From: Duganella fentianensis
Lineage (GTDB): Bacteria > Pseudomonadota > Gammaproteobacteria > Burkholderiales > Burkholderiaceae_D
Reading direction: 5' to 3'
Length of the DNA stretch: 64,000 nucleotides
NCBI RefSeq assembly: GCF_009857835.1
Contig: NZ_WWCL01000002.1
Coordinates: 310,001 to 374,000 of the forward strand
Under the pieces are notes generated by a model. It ran no database searches, was not told the origin of the DNA, and was given only the letters and a program-made list of their open reading frames with translations. A program made the translations under genes and the position numbers. Every line of letters begins with the position of its first letter. The stretch's first letter is position 1. Below, piece after piece: positions 48,184 through 57,026 of this stretch.

Positions 48184-49053
48184 ATGCCGCATACCAAAGG
48201 CAGCAAAGAATTTGAATTTCACGCCAAGGACTTCGAGCGTGTACGCGGGCTGATCTACAAGCGCGCCGGCATCTCGCTGGCCGACAGCAAGCAGGAAATG
48301 GTGTACAGCCGGCTGGCGCGCCGCCTGCGCGCGACCGGCATCGAATCGTTCGGCAAATACCTCGACGATCTGGAAGCAGGGCGGCTGGGGGAGGACGAAT
48401 GGGAAGCCTTCACCAATGCGCTGACCACCAACCTGACTTCGTTCTTCCGCGAAGCGCATCACTTCCCCCTGCTGGCAGAACATGTGCGCAACAAGCGCGA
48501 GACCATCAATATCTGGTGCTCGGCCAGTTCCACCGGCGAAGAGCCGTATTCGATCGCCATGACCGTGTGCGAGGCATTCAATACGCTCACGCCCAATTGC
48601 AACATCATCGCCACCGATATCGACACCAATGTGCTGGCCCATGCCGCCAACGGCGTCTATACCATGGACAGGCTGGACAAGATGGCGCCGGAACGGGCGC
48701 GCCGTTTCTTCTTGCGTGGCAAGGGCGACAAGGCCGGCTATGCCCGCGTGCGGCCGGAACTGCGTAATCTGATCACCTTCAAGCAGCTCAACCTGCTGGC
48801 TGAAAGCTGGCCCATCAGCGGCCAGTTCGATGTGATTTTCTGCCGTAACGTGATGATTTATTTTGACAAGGCGACCCAGCGCAAGATCCTGTCCCGCTTT
48901 GTACCGCTGATGAAACCGGATGCGCTGCTATTTGCCGGCCATTCGGAGAATTTCCTGTACGTGTCCGATGCGCTCAAGCTGCGCGGCAAGACCGTGTATG
49001 AACTGGATGATCAGCATCGTGGCGCGGCGCAAAAAACCGCTGCCCGGCTGTGA
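48184..49053 (+). CDS. cheR: Chemoreceptor methyltransferase CheR
   Basis: 289 residues. N-terminal helical domain with FERVRGLIYKRAGISLADSKQEMVYSRLARRLR and the SAM domain with IWCSASSTGEEPYSIAMTV, IIATDIDTNVLAHAANGVY and FDVIFCRNVMIYFDKATQRKIL. It methylates receptor glutamates using SAM. It follows the receptor and precedes cheD by 9 bases. Confidence 0.97.
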   Translation: MPHTKGSKEFEFHAKDFERVRGLIYKRAGISLADSKQEMVYSRLARRLRATGIESFGKYLDDLEAGRLGEDEWEAFTNALTTNLTSFFREAHHFPLLAEHVRNKRETINIWCSASSTGEEPYSIAMTVCEAFNTLTPNCNIIATDIDTNVLAHAANGVYTMDRLDKMAPERARRFFLRGKGDKAGYARVRPELRNLITFKQLNLLAESWPISGQFDVIFCRNVMIYFDKATQRKILSRFVPLMKPDALLFAGHSENFLYVSDALKLRGKTVYELDDQHRGAAQKTAARL

Positions 49054-49062
49054 GAGGAAATC

Positions 49063-49659
49063 ATGGACCTCGAACAATTTGCCACCAACGTTTATTACGA
49101 TCGCACTTTCGACTGTCAGGCCGCCAAAATCCTGCCGGGCGAGTATTATTACACCAACAAGGATATGCTGATTGTGACGGTGCTGGGTTCCTGCGTTTCG
49201 GCCTGCATCCGCGACCGCGTGACGGGGCTGGGTGGCATGAACCACTTCATGCTGCCCGATGGCGGTGAGCCGAACAGCCCAGTATCGGCCTCGGCCCGCT
49301 ACGGCACGTATGCGATGGAGGTGCTGATCAATGATTTGCTGAAAGCCGGCGCCCGGCGCGAAAATCTGGAAGCCAAGTGCTTCGGTGGCGGCGCCGTACT
49401 CAAAGGTTTTACGGCGATCAATGTGGGCGAACGCAACGCCGCCTTTGTGCTGAATTTCCTCAAGGTGGAGAAAATCCGTGTCGTGGCGGAAGACCTCAAC
49501 GATGTGCACCCGCGCAAGGTGTATTTCTTCCCCCGCACGGGTAAGGTATTGGTCAAGAAACTGATGCAGACTCATAACGATACGCTGGTTAAACGCGAAA
49601 TCGAGTACGCTAGCCGCCTCAAAGTGGCGCCAGTGGCTGGTGAGATCGATCTGTTCTGA
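49063..49659 (+). CDS. cheD: Chemoreceptor glutamine deamidase CheD
   Basis: 198 residues. Catalytic Cys/His region: [31 protein letters not shown], with GGGAVLKGF later. CheD deamidates receptor glutamines and aids adaptation together with CheB and CheR. ATG at 49063, 9 bases after the cheR stop. An unusually long C-terminal part extends past [16 protein letters not shown]. Confidence 0.95.
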   Translation: MDLEQFATNVYYDRTFDCQAAKILPGEYYYTNKDMLIVTVLGSCVSACIRDRVTGLGGMNHFMLPDGGEPNSPVSASARYGTYAMEVLINDLLKAGARRENLEAKCFGGGAVLKGFTAINVGERNAAFVLNFLKVEKIRVVAEDLNDVHPRKVYFFPRTGKVLVKKLMQTHNDTLVKREIEYASRLKVAPVAGEIDLF

Positions 49660-49700
49660 TCTGTGGAACAAGGGCCTTTTTGCCCGGAAAGTAGTATGGA

Positions 49701-50771
49701 ATGAAGACCAAAGTATTAATCGTAGACGACTCGGCGCTGATCCGTAGCGTCATGAGCGAGATCATCAACAGCCAGCCCGATATGCAGGTGGTGGCCACGG
49801 CGCCGGACCCGCTGGTGGCGCGCGAGCTGATCAAGCAAACCAATCCCGATGTGCTGACGCTGGACGTGGAAATGCCCAAGATGGATGGGCTGGATTTCCT
49901 TGAAAAGCTGATGCGTCTGCGCCCCATGCCGGTGGTGATGGTGTCCTCGCTGACCGAGCGCGGTTCCGAGATCACCATGCGTGCGCTGGAACTGGGCGCG
50001 GTCGATTTCGTCACCAAGCCCAAGATTTCGATCCAGGCCGGCATGCGCGAATACACCGACCTGATTACCGACAAGATCCGGGCTGCCGCCAAGGCGCGCG
50101 TGCGCGCCCGCACGCTGCCGACGGCCGGCAGTGAAGCCCATGGCCAGCTGCCGCAGCTGCGCAATCCGCTGACCTCGTCGGAAAAGCTGATCATCATCGG
50201 CGCTTCCACGGGCGGTACGGAAGCCATCCGCGAATTCCTCATGCAGATGCCGTCGGACTGCCCCGGCATCCTGATTACCCAGCACATGCCGGAAGGCTTT
50301 ACCCGCTCGTTTGCCCAGCGGCTCGATTCGCTGTGCAAGATTTCGGTGCAGGAGGCGGCCGGTAACGAACGTATTCTGCCCGGCCACGCCTATATCGCGC
50401 CGGGCCATTCCCACCTGTATCTGGCCCGTAGCGGCGCCAACTACATGACCCGCATCGATCAGGCCGACCCCGTCAACCGTCACCGCCCGTCGGTGGATGT
50501 GCTGTTCCGCTCGGCGGCCCAGCATGCCGGTAAGAATGCCGTAGGTGTGATCCTGACGGGCATGGGCAAGGATGGTGCCGCCGGGATGCTGGAAATGAGG
50601 CAGGCCGGGGCGCATAATTTTGCCCAGGATGAAGCAAGTTGCGTGGTATTCGGCATGCCGCGCGAGGCCATCGCCATCGGCGCCGCCCATGAAGTAGGGG
50701 CGCTGTCGGCCCTGCCGGGCATGGTGCTGGGCCATCTGGCCGCGCACGGAATGCGCGCATTGCGCGTATAA
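49701..50771 (+). CDS. cheB: Chemotaxis methylesterase/response regulator CheB
   Basis: 356 residues. N-terminal REC with D55 ([19 protein letters not shown]), linker, C-terminal methylesterase: serine motif [17 protein letters not shown], histidine motif [18 protein letters not shown], and the acidic residue in [18 protein letters not shown]. Demethylates and deamidates receptors; activity rises when CheA phosphorylates it. Confidence 0.97.
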   Translation: MKTKVLIVDDSALIRSVMSEIINSQPDMQVVATAPDPLVARELIKQTNPDVLTLDVEMPKMDGLDFLEKLMRLRPMPVVMVSSLTERGSEITMRALELGAVDFVTKPKISIQAGMREYTDLITDKIRAAAKARVRARTLPTAGSEAHGQLPQLRNPLTSSEKLIIIGASTGGTEAIREFLMQMPSDCPGILITQHMPEGFTRSFAQRLDSLCKISVQEAAGNERILPGHAYIAPGHSHLYLARSGANYMTRIDQADPVNRHRPSVDVLFRSAAQHAGKNAVGVILTGMGKDGAAGMLEMRQAGAHNFAQDEASCVVFGMPREAIAIGAAHEVGALSALPGMVLGHLAAHGMRALRV

Positions 50772-50894
50772 AATGTCAAGTGTGACGTTTTAGTGCGACT
50801 TTGTTCGCCTTCAGGCAACGAAAATGCTATCCTACAACTTGCTGGCAATTGCAGACACTATTAACAACCGCGTAGAGAAACAACGGAGTAATTC

Positions 50895-51284
50895 ATGGCT
50901 GATCCAAAGATGAAATTTTTAGTCGTAGACGATTTTTCGACGATGCGCCGCATCGTCCGGAATCTGTTGAAAGAACTGGGTTATGCCAATGTCGACGAAG
51001 CCGAAGATGGTGTAATGGCGCTGGCCAAACTGCGCGCTGAATCGTTCGATTTCGTCGTGTCGGACTGGAACATGCCTAACATGGACGGTCTGACCATGCT
51101 GCAAAACATCCGTGCCGATCCCGCTCTGGCCAAATTGCCCGTGCTGATGGTGACCGCGGAAGCCAAGAAGGAAAACATCATTGCCGCCGCACAAGCTGGC
51201 GCCAATGGCTACGTAGTGAAGCCGTTCACGGCAGCTACGCTGGATGAAAAACTGAACAAGATCTTCGAGAAACTCGGAGCTTGA
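50895..51284 (+). CDS. cheY: Chemotaxis response regulator CheY (second copy)
   Basis: 129 residues, single REC domain, with phosphoacceptor D57 ([13 protein letters not shown]) and [10 protein letters not shown] and [14 protein letters not shown]. It resembles E. coli CheY more closely than the copy at 43105 and is followed directly by cheZ, whose product dephosphorylates CheY. It is therefore the likely motor-binding copy (inference). 123 bases separate it from cheB, room for a separate promoter. Confidence 0.95.
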   Translation: MADPKMKFLVVDDFSTMRRIVRNLLKELGYANVDEAEDGVMALAKLRAESFDFVVSDWNMPNMDGLTMLQNIRADPALAKLPVLMVTAEAKKENIIAAAQAGANGYVVKPFTAATLDEKLNKIFEKLGA

Positions 51285-51286
51285 GG

Positions 51287-51931
51287 ATGGTGGAGCAGCA
51301 CAGCGGCGCCGGTGCAATGGTGCCGAATGAGGAGTTTCTGTCGCGTATAGGCCACATGACCCGCACACTGCATGATAGTTTGCGTGGTCTGGGGCTGGAT
51401 AAACTGATCGAGAAGGCCGCTTCCGACATACCGGATGCACGTGACCGGCTCGATTATGTGGCGCGACTGAGTGAAAATGCAGCACAGAAGGTGTTGAACG
51501 CGACGGATGCGGCCAGCCCTTTGCAGGACCAGATAGGCGGCGACGCCCGTACGCTGAAGGCAGAATGGCATGGTTTGCTGGCTGCCGGCGAGCAGGCCGA
51601 TAACGCGGCATGGCGGGCGCTGGCGGAACAGACGATAGCGGCACTGGATCAGGCCGCAACGGGTACCAGCCAGACCAAAGCCCATCTGATGGATATCATG
51701 ATGGCGCAGGATTTTCAGGATCTGACGGGGCAGGTGATCAAAAAGGTCACGGCCATCGCCCAGAATCTGGAGCAGCAGCTGGTACAGATGCTGGTGGATT
51801 TTGCGCCGGACCAGATGAAAAAGGAGCTCGATAACGGTTTGCTCAACGGACCGCAGATCGACCCGACGCGCGAAAATGTGGTGGCCGATCAAGGGCAGGT
51901 GGATGACCTGCTCGACAGTCTCGGTTTCTGA
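51287..51931 (+). CDS. cheZ: CheY phosphatase CheZ
   Basis: 214 residues from the ATG at 51287, which has GGAG 7 bases upstream and starts 2 bases after the cheY stop. It has the CheZ catalytic helix MMAQDFQDLTGQVIKKV (Asp and Gln catalytic), a long coiled coil, and the C-terminal CheY-binding peptide QVDDLLDSLGF. Dephosphorylates CheY-P. Normal length for CheZ. Confidence 0.95.
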   Translation: MVEQHSGAGAMVPNEEFLSRIGHMTRTLHDSLRGLGLDKLIEKAASDIPDARDRLDYVARLSENAAQKVLNATDAASPLQDQIGGDARTLKAEWHGLLAAGEQADNAAWRALAEQTIAALDQAATGTSQTKAHLMDIMMAQDFQDLTGQVIKKVTAIAQNLEQQLVQMLVDFAPDQMKKELDNGLLNGPQIDPTRENVVADQGQVDDLLDSLGF

Positions 51932-51939
51932 CCAGTTCC

Positions 51940-51958
51940 GGCCCGCCCAGTGCGGGCC
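51940..51958 (+). other. GC-rich hairpin after cheZ
   Basis: GGCCCGC (51940-51946) pairs with GCGGGCC (51952-51958), loop of 5, followed by TCTCTCATT. It is 8 bases past the cheZ stop and may end or weaken the che transcript before the HDOD gene. Confidence 0.5.
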
Positions 51959-51979
51959 TCTCTCATTGGGCCCTACAGC

Positions 51980-53179
51980 ATGCATCAGACTGATTTCCTA
52001 GTGCGTGAACCGCTGCTCGATGCGCAACAGCGCGTGCTCGGTTACGAGCTGTGCTGGTCGGCCGCTGCGGCCACGCCAGCCGAGCAGGAGCTGCTGCTGG
52101 CTTTTGTGGCCGAGCAGTTGGTCAGTCCTGACGGCGACTGGCTGCTGCGCGACAAGGCGCTGTTCCTTGAAGCCGTGCCGTCCATGCTGTCGGCCGATGC
52201 CTTGCACCAGCTGCCGCCGCAGCATACGGTGCTGGCCCTGAAAGCGCCCACGCTATCCCATCCCGATACCATGGCGGCCGTGCAGGCCCTGCGCGCGGGC
52301 GGCGTGGGCATCCTGCTGCGCGATGCCGACCTGCTGCGCATCGGCAATCGCCTGCCTACCATTGCCAGCTATGTGGAAGTGCGTTTTTCCGGCGCCGACG
52401 TAGCCGATCAGGCGCGTAATTACGCGGCGTTGCGGCATGCTGCCGTGGGCATGGTGGCGCGTCCGGTTTCCAGCTGGGCCGATTTCGATGCGTGTGCGCT
52501 GCTGGGGCTGAGTGCCTTTGTCGGCAAGCTGCACCTGACACCGCGCCCCAGCAATGACCAGAAGGGCCTGAATCCGGCCCAGACCATCATCATGCAGCTG
52601 ATGCAGATGGTGCGCCAGAATGCCGATGTGGGCCAGATCGAAGCGCTGCTCAAGCGCGATGCCACCTTGTCCTACAAGCTGCTGCGCTTCATCAATTCGG
52701 CCGGCTTCGGTGCAGGCCGCGAAATCCAGTCGCTGCGGCAGGCACTGGCGCTGCTCGGCTATGCGCCGCTGTACCGCTGGCTGACGCTGCTGCTGGCCAC
52801 GGCCAGCACCACCGGCTATTCGCCCGTGCTGCTGGAAACGGCCGTGGTGCGTGGCCGGCTGGCCGAACTGCTGGCCCAGCAGGCGCTGGGCAAGAGCGAA
52901 GCGGAGCAGGTGTTTGTGGCGGGCATGTTCTCGCTGCTGGACCGGCTGCTGGGCATCAGCATGGACGAGGTGCTGGCGAATATCCAGCTGCCGGAAGACG
53001 TGGTCACGGCCTTGCGCAACCGCGACGGCAAGTACGGCCCGTATCTGGCACTGGCCGAAGCCTGCGAACTCAATTCGAATCTGGTGTCCTCGATGGCGGC
53101 AGCGCTCAGGCTGACGCCGCTCGACGTGAACACGGCCCATCTGGCTGCGCTGGCCTGGGCACAGAATGTGGCGGCCTAA
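51980..53179 (+). CDS. HDOD protein with degenerate EAL-like N-terminal region
   Basis: 399 residues from the ATG at 51980. The N-terminal 190 residues begin FLVREPLLDAQQRVLGYELCWS, an EAL-type start, but the catalytic EAL motif is replaced (ELC), so no c-di-GMP phosphodiesterase activity is expected. The C-terminal half is an HDOD domain: LMQMVRQNADVGQIEALLKRDATLSYKLLRFINSAGFG...QSLRQALALLGYAPLYRW and an end with SSMAAALRLTPLDVNTAHLAALAWAQ. Such CdgJ-like proteins regulate motility or type IV pili. No good ribosome site is seen. It is the last gene of the motility region. Confidence 0.85.
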   Translation: MHQTDFLVREPLLDAQQRVLGYELCWSAAAATPAEQELLLAFVAEQLVSPDGDWLLRDKALFLEAVPSMLSADALHQLPPQHTVLALKAPTLSHPDTMAAVQALRAGGVGILLRDADLLRIGNRLPTIASYVEVRFSGADVADQARNYAALRHAAVGMVARPVSSWADFDACALLGLSAFVGKLHLTPRPSNDQKGLNPAQTIIMQLMQMVRQNADVGQIEALLKRDATLSYKLLRFINSAGFGAGREIQSLRQALALLGYAPLYRWLTLLLATASTTGYSPVLLETAVVRGRLAELLAQQALGKSEAEQVFVAGMFSLLDRLLGISMDEVLANIQLPEDVVTALRNRDGKYGPYLALAEACELNSNLVSSMAAALRLTPLDVNTAHLAALAWAQNVAA

Positions 53180-53596
53180 AGAAGGTGCGCGTGCTGTATC
53201 GGCTGCCTTTTCTGGGGAAAACTGAATAGTCTCCGTAGCTCAACGCCAGTTACGTATCCTTGCGAGACACTAGCCAGTGATTCTACTCCGGACCGGAGCA
53301 TCCATTCTGCCTCAATGCAGATATCAGAAGTTATCAAGTGAATTGGGAATGGTGCCGCGTAAATGAGCGTCGGCTTCCACCCCGTTGCGGACCTTCTCTT
53401 AACATTGCATGTTAGCCGGAGGAGCACACTCCGTTTCTGCTTGAAACTCTTACTTAACCAGAAGATTAAAAATGAACACTATGTGGTCAGCTTCAATACT
53501 CAGCTTTTTCGATTAGAACATTGATTGAATGCTGGAGCTAAACATGAGCATTCATTGACCCAAGATAAGATAACCGCAAGCTAGACTGAACCTAAC
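53180..53596. other. Intergenic start of the AT-richer islet
   Basis: 417 bases with no supported gene; the base composition falls sharply to the right of about 53230. It holds the repeat word at 53380-53396. A short minus-strand frame here shows no family likeness and is not supported. Confidence 0.4.
53380..53396. repeat. Repeat word CCCCGTTGCGgACCTTC, copy 1
   Basis: The 17-base word recurs at 56386-56402 with one difference (A for G). Both are intergenic within the accessory islet; this copy sits at its left part. Confidence 0.55.
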
Positions 53597-54022
53597 TTAT
53601 ACTGTTAGCGCAGCTAAATTTTGTGGCAAAGGGCCGCCCAGAAACAATCCACTTTCGGTTACACCTATTCCCACTGGAAAACCGGAAATCATAGCAGAAC
53701 GAATGTTGCTATTTCCCACACGAATGTGGTCCCCGTAAACTTCACAATCAGGCAAAACTCCTGAAATATCCTTAAAAACACCTCTTGGAGCCGAAAAGAA
53801 AAAAGATTCAGCTAAGTCTTTGAAAATAACGACACCATCCTCTCGCTCAGTATAGTCAATATTTGGCGCAGGAATGTTTTTAACAATTTCAATTCGTGCA
53901 ACAACACCGGACAAGTCTATCACGGAAAATTCACCACCCGGGTGGCCGATTACTGCACGACTTCCCCATAACAGGGGAACTTGGACTTGTCTAAAAATTT
54001 GACCTCCGAATGACACATTCAT
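53597..54022 (-). CDS. Unknown 141-residue partner of the PIN-domain protein
   Basis: Not recognised. From the ATG at 54022 (GGAG about 7 bases before), it starts 2 bases after the stop of the PIN gene. It is beta-strand-rich with Gly/Pro turns (VPLLWGSRAVIGHPGGEFSVIDLSG, GPLPQNLAALTV) and no membrane segment. AT-rich codons unlike the chromosome around it suggest acquisition. Tight coupling suggests a functional pair with the PIN protein, possibly an antitoxin or accessory (inference). Confidence 0.55.
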   Translation of the reverse strand: MNVSFGGQIFRQVQVPLLWGSRAVIGHPGGEFSVIDLSGVVARIEIVKNIPAPNIDYTEREDGVVIFKDLAESFFFSAPRGVFKDISGVLPDCEVYGDHIRVGNSNIRSAMISGFPVGIGVTESGLFLGGPLPQNLAALTV

Positions 54023-54024
54023 CT

Positions 54025-54975
54025 TCAATCTCCAATAAGATGGCGTAGCTCAGAAAGCGCGACATCAGGGCGCTCACTCATTAGATTTTGCAAAATTGCC
54101 TCTGCGCCGCGCTCATTTTCTTCTGCATAAAAAACGTGTTTTTTATTATTTAAGGACAATACCAAGGGTTTGCCTCCCAACAGAGACATAACTCCCTGGA
54201 TCGGTTTATCATTTCCAGTTATAAAAATGTCGAAGCTTTTATCTACTACTCCATCAACATTTCTTCTATTTTTAACATTATCGATACTTGAAATATCACT
54301 ATCTGAGATACTCAAGTTGTTGGCCTTAAATTGTTTGGAAAACGTAAGCAATTCATTGATTAATGTTTGAATATGCGCAGGGCGCTCTCCAAGCCGCTGA
54401 TCAAGGTCCTCTGGGGAAGATGCAATACTAATTCTTGCATTTCGTCCTTCGTCTGAAGCGGCGCCATTCTTAAAAATTTGATCATGCGAAACAATCACGA
54501 TACTATTTTTCGTTGTTACCGAATATCTTAAAATTCGACACCATATTAGCCTATCCCTCATTTCCTCATGCTCTGGATTTTTCGGATGTGGTGGAAGGCG
54601 ATAGGAGGTTCTACGCTCAGCCTCACAATAATCTTCAATCTCAGGCTCAAGAACATCGTAGTTTTTTATTGATGCCTTCAATACATCACAAATATCTACC
54701 TTCGCAGGTAACTGTGGCAATTCAGCAGAGATCGTGTAACCCGAGTCTTGCAATAACTGCGCTGCATTAACTAGTGAAGAGTGGCGTTTCTTTGCCTCAT
54801 CTTCGAGCCATGCGTTCATTTCAATCATGACTGTTTTTGGGAAAAGAAAAAGATCACCCCTGTCGAAGGAAGAATTAACCTGGCCCTGCAATCGAGCAGG
54901 CAATTTTCCGGAAAGAAATTCTGAGCAACCGAGGCCACGAAGATAATTTGTGTCAAATACAAATGTTATTGGCAT
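54025..54975 (-). CDS. PIN-domain protein of a coupled two-gene module
   Basis: 316 residues from the ATG at 54975. The N-terminus FVFDTNYLRGLG carries the first PIN aspartate (D8), VMIEMNAWLEDEA the next acidic residue, and EMRDRLIWCRILRYSVTTKNSIVIVSHDQIFKNG the third and fourth. This is a longer PIN-like type, not a short VapC. PIN domains are RNases, often toxins or phage-defence effectors. The C-terminal 140 residues (after ASSPEDLDQRL) are not recognised. The composition is AT-rich and the stop is 2 bases from the next start, so it is probably a two-gene toxin or defence unit (inference). Confidence 0.7.
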   Translation of the reverse strand: MPITFVFDTNYLRGLGCSEFLSGKLPARLQGQVNSSFDRGDLFLFPKTVMIEMNAWLEDEAKKRHSSLVNAAQLLQDSGYTISAELPQLPAKVDICDVLKASIKNYDVLEPEIEDYCEAERRTSYRLPPHPKNPEHEEMRDRLIWCRILRYSVTTKNSIVIVSHDQIFKNGAASDEGRNARISIASSPEDLDQRLGERPAHIQTLINELLTFSKQFKANNLSISDSDISSIDNVKNRRNVDGVVDKSFDIFITGNDKPIQGVMSLLGGKPLVLSLNNKKHVFYAEENERGAEAILQNLMSERPDVALSELRHLIGD

Positions 54976-55106
54976 AAGCAACAACCTACTGAGCAAAAAG
55001 GAAGGTTAGAACCAACAAAGTTAGTCATTAAGTAGACTATTAACGCAGAAAGCGCAAATGTTACAAAAATCAGCATAAATCTTTTCAATAAATTCCTATA
55101 GTCATC

Positions 55107-55133
55107 GGCAGCTTTTGGCCGAATCCGGCCGCC
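55107..55133. repeat. Cassette element, copy a
   Basis: Plus strand GGCAGCTTTTGGCCGA..., gene-sense core TTCGGCCAAAAGCTGCC. Intergenic, between the DUF2185/DUF4262 gene and the PIN gene. It can form a hairpin because GGCCG and CGGCC flank its centre. Confidence 0.6.
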
Positions 55134-55171
55134 ATCTCAGACCTTATTAGCGCCAATCGTCGGGGCACACA

Positions 55172-55921
55172 TTATGCGAGTAGAGGCTGCCACTTCTTGA
55201 ACCATTCACTTGCTTCTGACTCCCATGGGAATGCCCCTGTAGTGCTAGGAAAAATTATCTGATATGCCTTGAAGCCATCCTTCCCATATAACCATGTAGC
55301 CCAGCCCATGTATTCTCGTAAATTTGCAGATGAAACCTCGCCTATCAGGCACTCAAAGTCACCACCGAGGAGTCCTGCGACACTCGTTCCCGGTGTAACC
55401 TGAATGCCAGACTTCATTTGGCTGTAGCACTCGTTAATAGCAGCCTGGGCTACTTCATATTTCAGTCCAATGACAATTAGTTCCGGCAAGCCAAGCGACC
55501 TACCGATGCCGATGGAATAGGAGAAAGGCGGTAGTTCGTCAGACTCGCTTACGCTTATAACGTGAAGCCCGTAGCTCTCGATATCAGAAAGTGCTTTTTG
55601 CTCCTGTTCGTCCTCTTCCGGCAAATCTTCCCATCGTTCCCATGGAGCCCCCACGGCACTTCGATATGCCCCCCAACCACGTGGGAGGTCACTGATTTCC
55701 GCCAAGGTGGCGTCACGCTCGTAAATACAACCTAAGCAGAGAAGAACACATTCAGACGGAGTTTCAGTCGTTGCATCCAAAAACTGCCAATCACCATCAC
55801 AATCGTGCGAAACTTGGAGAACAGGAAATCTAAGGTGCGCGACTTTCGAGGTGCAGTATGTAGCCGTATTCACTGCATCCGAAAAGGGCCAGACCTTAAA
55901 GTCATGAGTATGATTGGGCAT
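55172..55921 (-). CDS. DUF2185-DUF4262 fusion protein, immunity-like
   Basis: 249 residues from the ATG at 55921. The N-terminal 95 residues resemble DUF2185/Imm33-type proteins: HDFKVWPFSDAVNTATYCTS, FPVLQVSHDCDGDWQFLDA, CVLLCLGCIYERDATLAEISDLPRGWGAYR. The C-terminal part resembles DUF4262: YGLHVISVSESDELPPFSYSIGIGRSLGLPELIVIGLK. The two are joined by an acidic linker (EDLPEEDEQEQ). Such small domains are often immunity proteins against toxins of contact-dependent systems (family knowledge). A longer start at 56023 would run through a repeat element and the stop of the neighbour, so the later ATG is preferred. Confidence 0.7.
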   Translation of the reverse strand: MPNHTHDFKVWPFSDAVNTATYCTSKVAHLRFPVLQVSHDCDGDWQFLDATTETPSECVLLCLGCIYERDATLAEISDLPRGWGAYRSAVGAPWERWEDLPEEDEQEQKALSDIESYGLHVISVSESDELPPFSYSIGIGRSLGLPELIVIGLKYEVAQAAINECYSQMKSGIQVTPGTSVAGLLGGDFECLIGEVSSANLREYMGWATWLYGKDGFKAYQIIFPSTTGAFPWESEASEWFKKWQPLLA

Positions 55922-55960
55922 CAGAATATTTCTTAAATTTTTAAAAGGAAGAATCCCTGA

Positions 55961-55990
55961 ATGGCCGTTGATGGCCGATACGCGTCGGCG
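55961..55990. repeat. Cassette element, copy b
   Basis: Core TGGCCGA at 55972-55978 (plus strand); gene-sense reading TATCGGCCATCAACGGCC. Intergenic between the 90-residue gene and the DUF2185/DUF4262 gene. Confidence 0.6.
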
Positions 55991-55994
55991 TAAA

Positions 55995-56267
55995 TTAATT
56001 GTTGAGGCGATAGATGTCTTCAACCTCGCCCGAAGATAGCTTTTTAAGGCTATCCTCTATTTCTTGCAATCTAGAAGATGTAGGGAAGTGTAAGGTGATT
56101 ACTTCACCGCCTTGTCGTTCGACTCTAGTCCGGTAATCGAAAGGCAAGTTGCAGTCATCTCCGAGATAGTCCTCAATGAAGTCAGCCAACTCATAATCGT
56201 CCACAACGACGACGACATGCTCATCATTGTGCATCCCAATTTGGATATAGGGCAAAACCTGTTTCAT
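55995..56267 (-). CDS. Small unknown protein of the immunity-like array, 90 residues
   Basis: Not recognised. From the ATG at 56267 it starts MKQVLPYIQIGMHNDEHVVVVVDDYELADFIEDYL and ends DIYRLNN. It is acidic, has no membrane segment, and the size is typical of immunity proteins. GAAGAAAA precedes the start. A longer frame to 56336 crosses repeat element c and is not preferred. It belongs to the minus-strand array; each gene is followed by a repeat element. Confidence 0.55.
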   Translation of the reverse strand: MKQVLPYIQIGMHNDEHVVVVVDDYELADFIEDYLGDDCNLPFDYRTRVERQGGEVITLHFPTSSRLQEIEDSLKKLSSGEVEDIYRLNN

Positions 56268-56288
56268 GTTTTCTTCACCCCTGATGCT

Positions 56289-56318
56289 GACCGGCGGCTC
56301 CTGGCCGAACGCGGGCAG
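56289..56318. repeat. Cassette element, copy c
   Basis: Core TGGCCGA at 56302-56308; gene-sense reading GTTCGGCCAGGAGCCGCCGG. In the 162-base spacer between the 180-residue gene and the 90-residue gene. The same spacer holds repeat word copy 2. Confidence 0.6.
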
Positions 56319-56385
56319 CAATACTGCCGTCATCATAGCGACTCGAAGGAGCGCAATGCTCTCTAATTGTCACGAGCTCAATTCT

Positions 56386-56402
56386 CCCCGTTGCGAACCT
56401 TC
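56386..56402. repeat. Repeat word CCCCGTTGCGaACCTTC, copy 2
   Basis: Differs from copy 1 (53380-53396) at one base. Located just past the stop of the 180-residue gene. Confidence 0.55.
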
Positions 56403-56429
56403 ACACGATTTTATTTAGTCCAGAGTAGC

Positions 56430-56969
56430 CTAAATATTTGATGGTGTATCGTGAATGGACTGATAAATCGATTGGAAAGAAATGTCGTACTCCTTGAAAA
56501 TTTCCTCCCACGCATCGATAACCAATCGGGAAAATTGGCTTGATTCTTGCGGCGGACGACCATCGATGACCACTGAGAGTTCAATCGTTTCGCGTGGTTC
56601 GGAAGTAAACAATCGACCATTAGCATCCTCGAATACATCAAGCACGGATGACCTCGATACTACTGCCCCTTTGGCTACCAAGTTACGTTTTTCTTCCAAC
56701 TCAAAGTGCTTATTTGCGTTGGCAATATCTCGACAAGCAGCCAGTTCTTGGAATTCATTGCATCGGTCGTGAAAATTCTGCTTGTTCGTTAATCCTTCCG
56801 ATTTAATAACCCAATCGCGAATAGAGTGGGCGGTGACGCAAAAATTGAAAAAGTGGTCGCACATTGACTCTTTTTGCGAACTGGTCGCGGCATCAAAAAG
56901 TCTTGCCGCCTCACGCTCCAATTTTTTAAGCATGTCGCCTGGAGCGACATAATGAAATCGCAGAGACAT
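56430..56969 (-). CDS. Unknown 180-residue protein of the immunity-like array
   Basis: From the ATG at 56969 with AGGAAG 7 bases upstream. Mostly helical: MSLRFHYVAPGDMLKKLEREAARLFDAA, FFNFCVTAHSIRDWVIKSEGL, CRDIANANKHFELEE. The pattern of a helical bundle with a conserved Arg-Asp and Asn/His recalls HEPN-like or related hypothetical families, but this is not firm. The C-terminus has a beta region (PRETIELSVVIDGRP). No known function. It lies upstream of the 90-residue gene and downstream of the DUF5071 gene. Confidence 0.6.
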   Translation of the reverse strand: MSLRFHYVAPGDMLKKLEREAARLFDAATSSQKESMCDHFFNFCVTAHSIRDWVIKSEGLTNKQNFHDRCNEFQELAACRDIANANKHFELEEKRNLVAKGAVVSRSSVLDVFEDANGRLFTSEPRETIELSVVIDGRPPQESSQFSRLVIDAWEEIFKEYDISFQSIYQSIHDTPSNI

Positions 56970-56994
56970 GGCACTTCCTTTTCGAGTGTTGTTG

Positions 56995-57026
56995 GTAGCT
57001 GCTAGTGGCCGATACGCGATGCGGTC
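56995..57026. repeat. Cassette element, copy d
   Basis: Core TGGCCGA at 57006-57012; gene-sense reading TATCGGCCACTAGCAGC. It overlaps the stop codon of the DUF5071 gene by two bases (TGACCG). Confidence 0.6.

Noticed and set aside
53176-53427. Minus-strand frame of 83 codons after the HDOD gene
   Set aside because: Begins near no ribosome site, overlaps the HDOD stop and shows no family.
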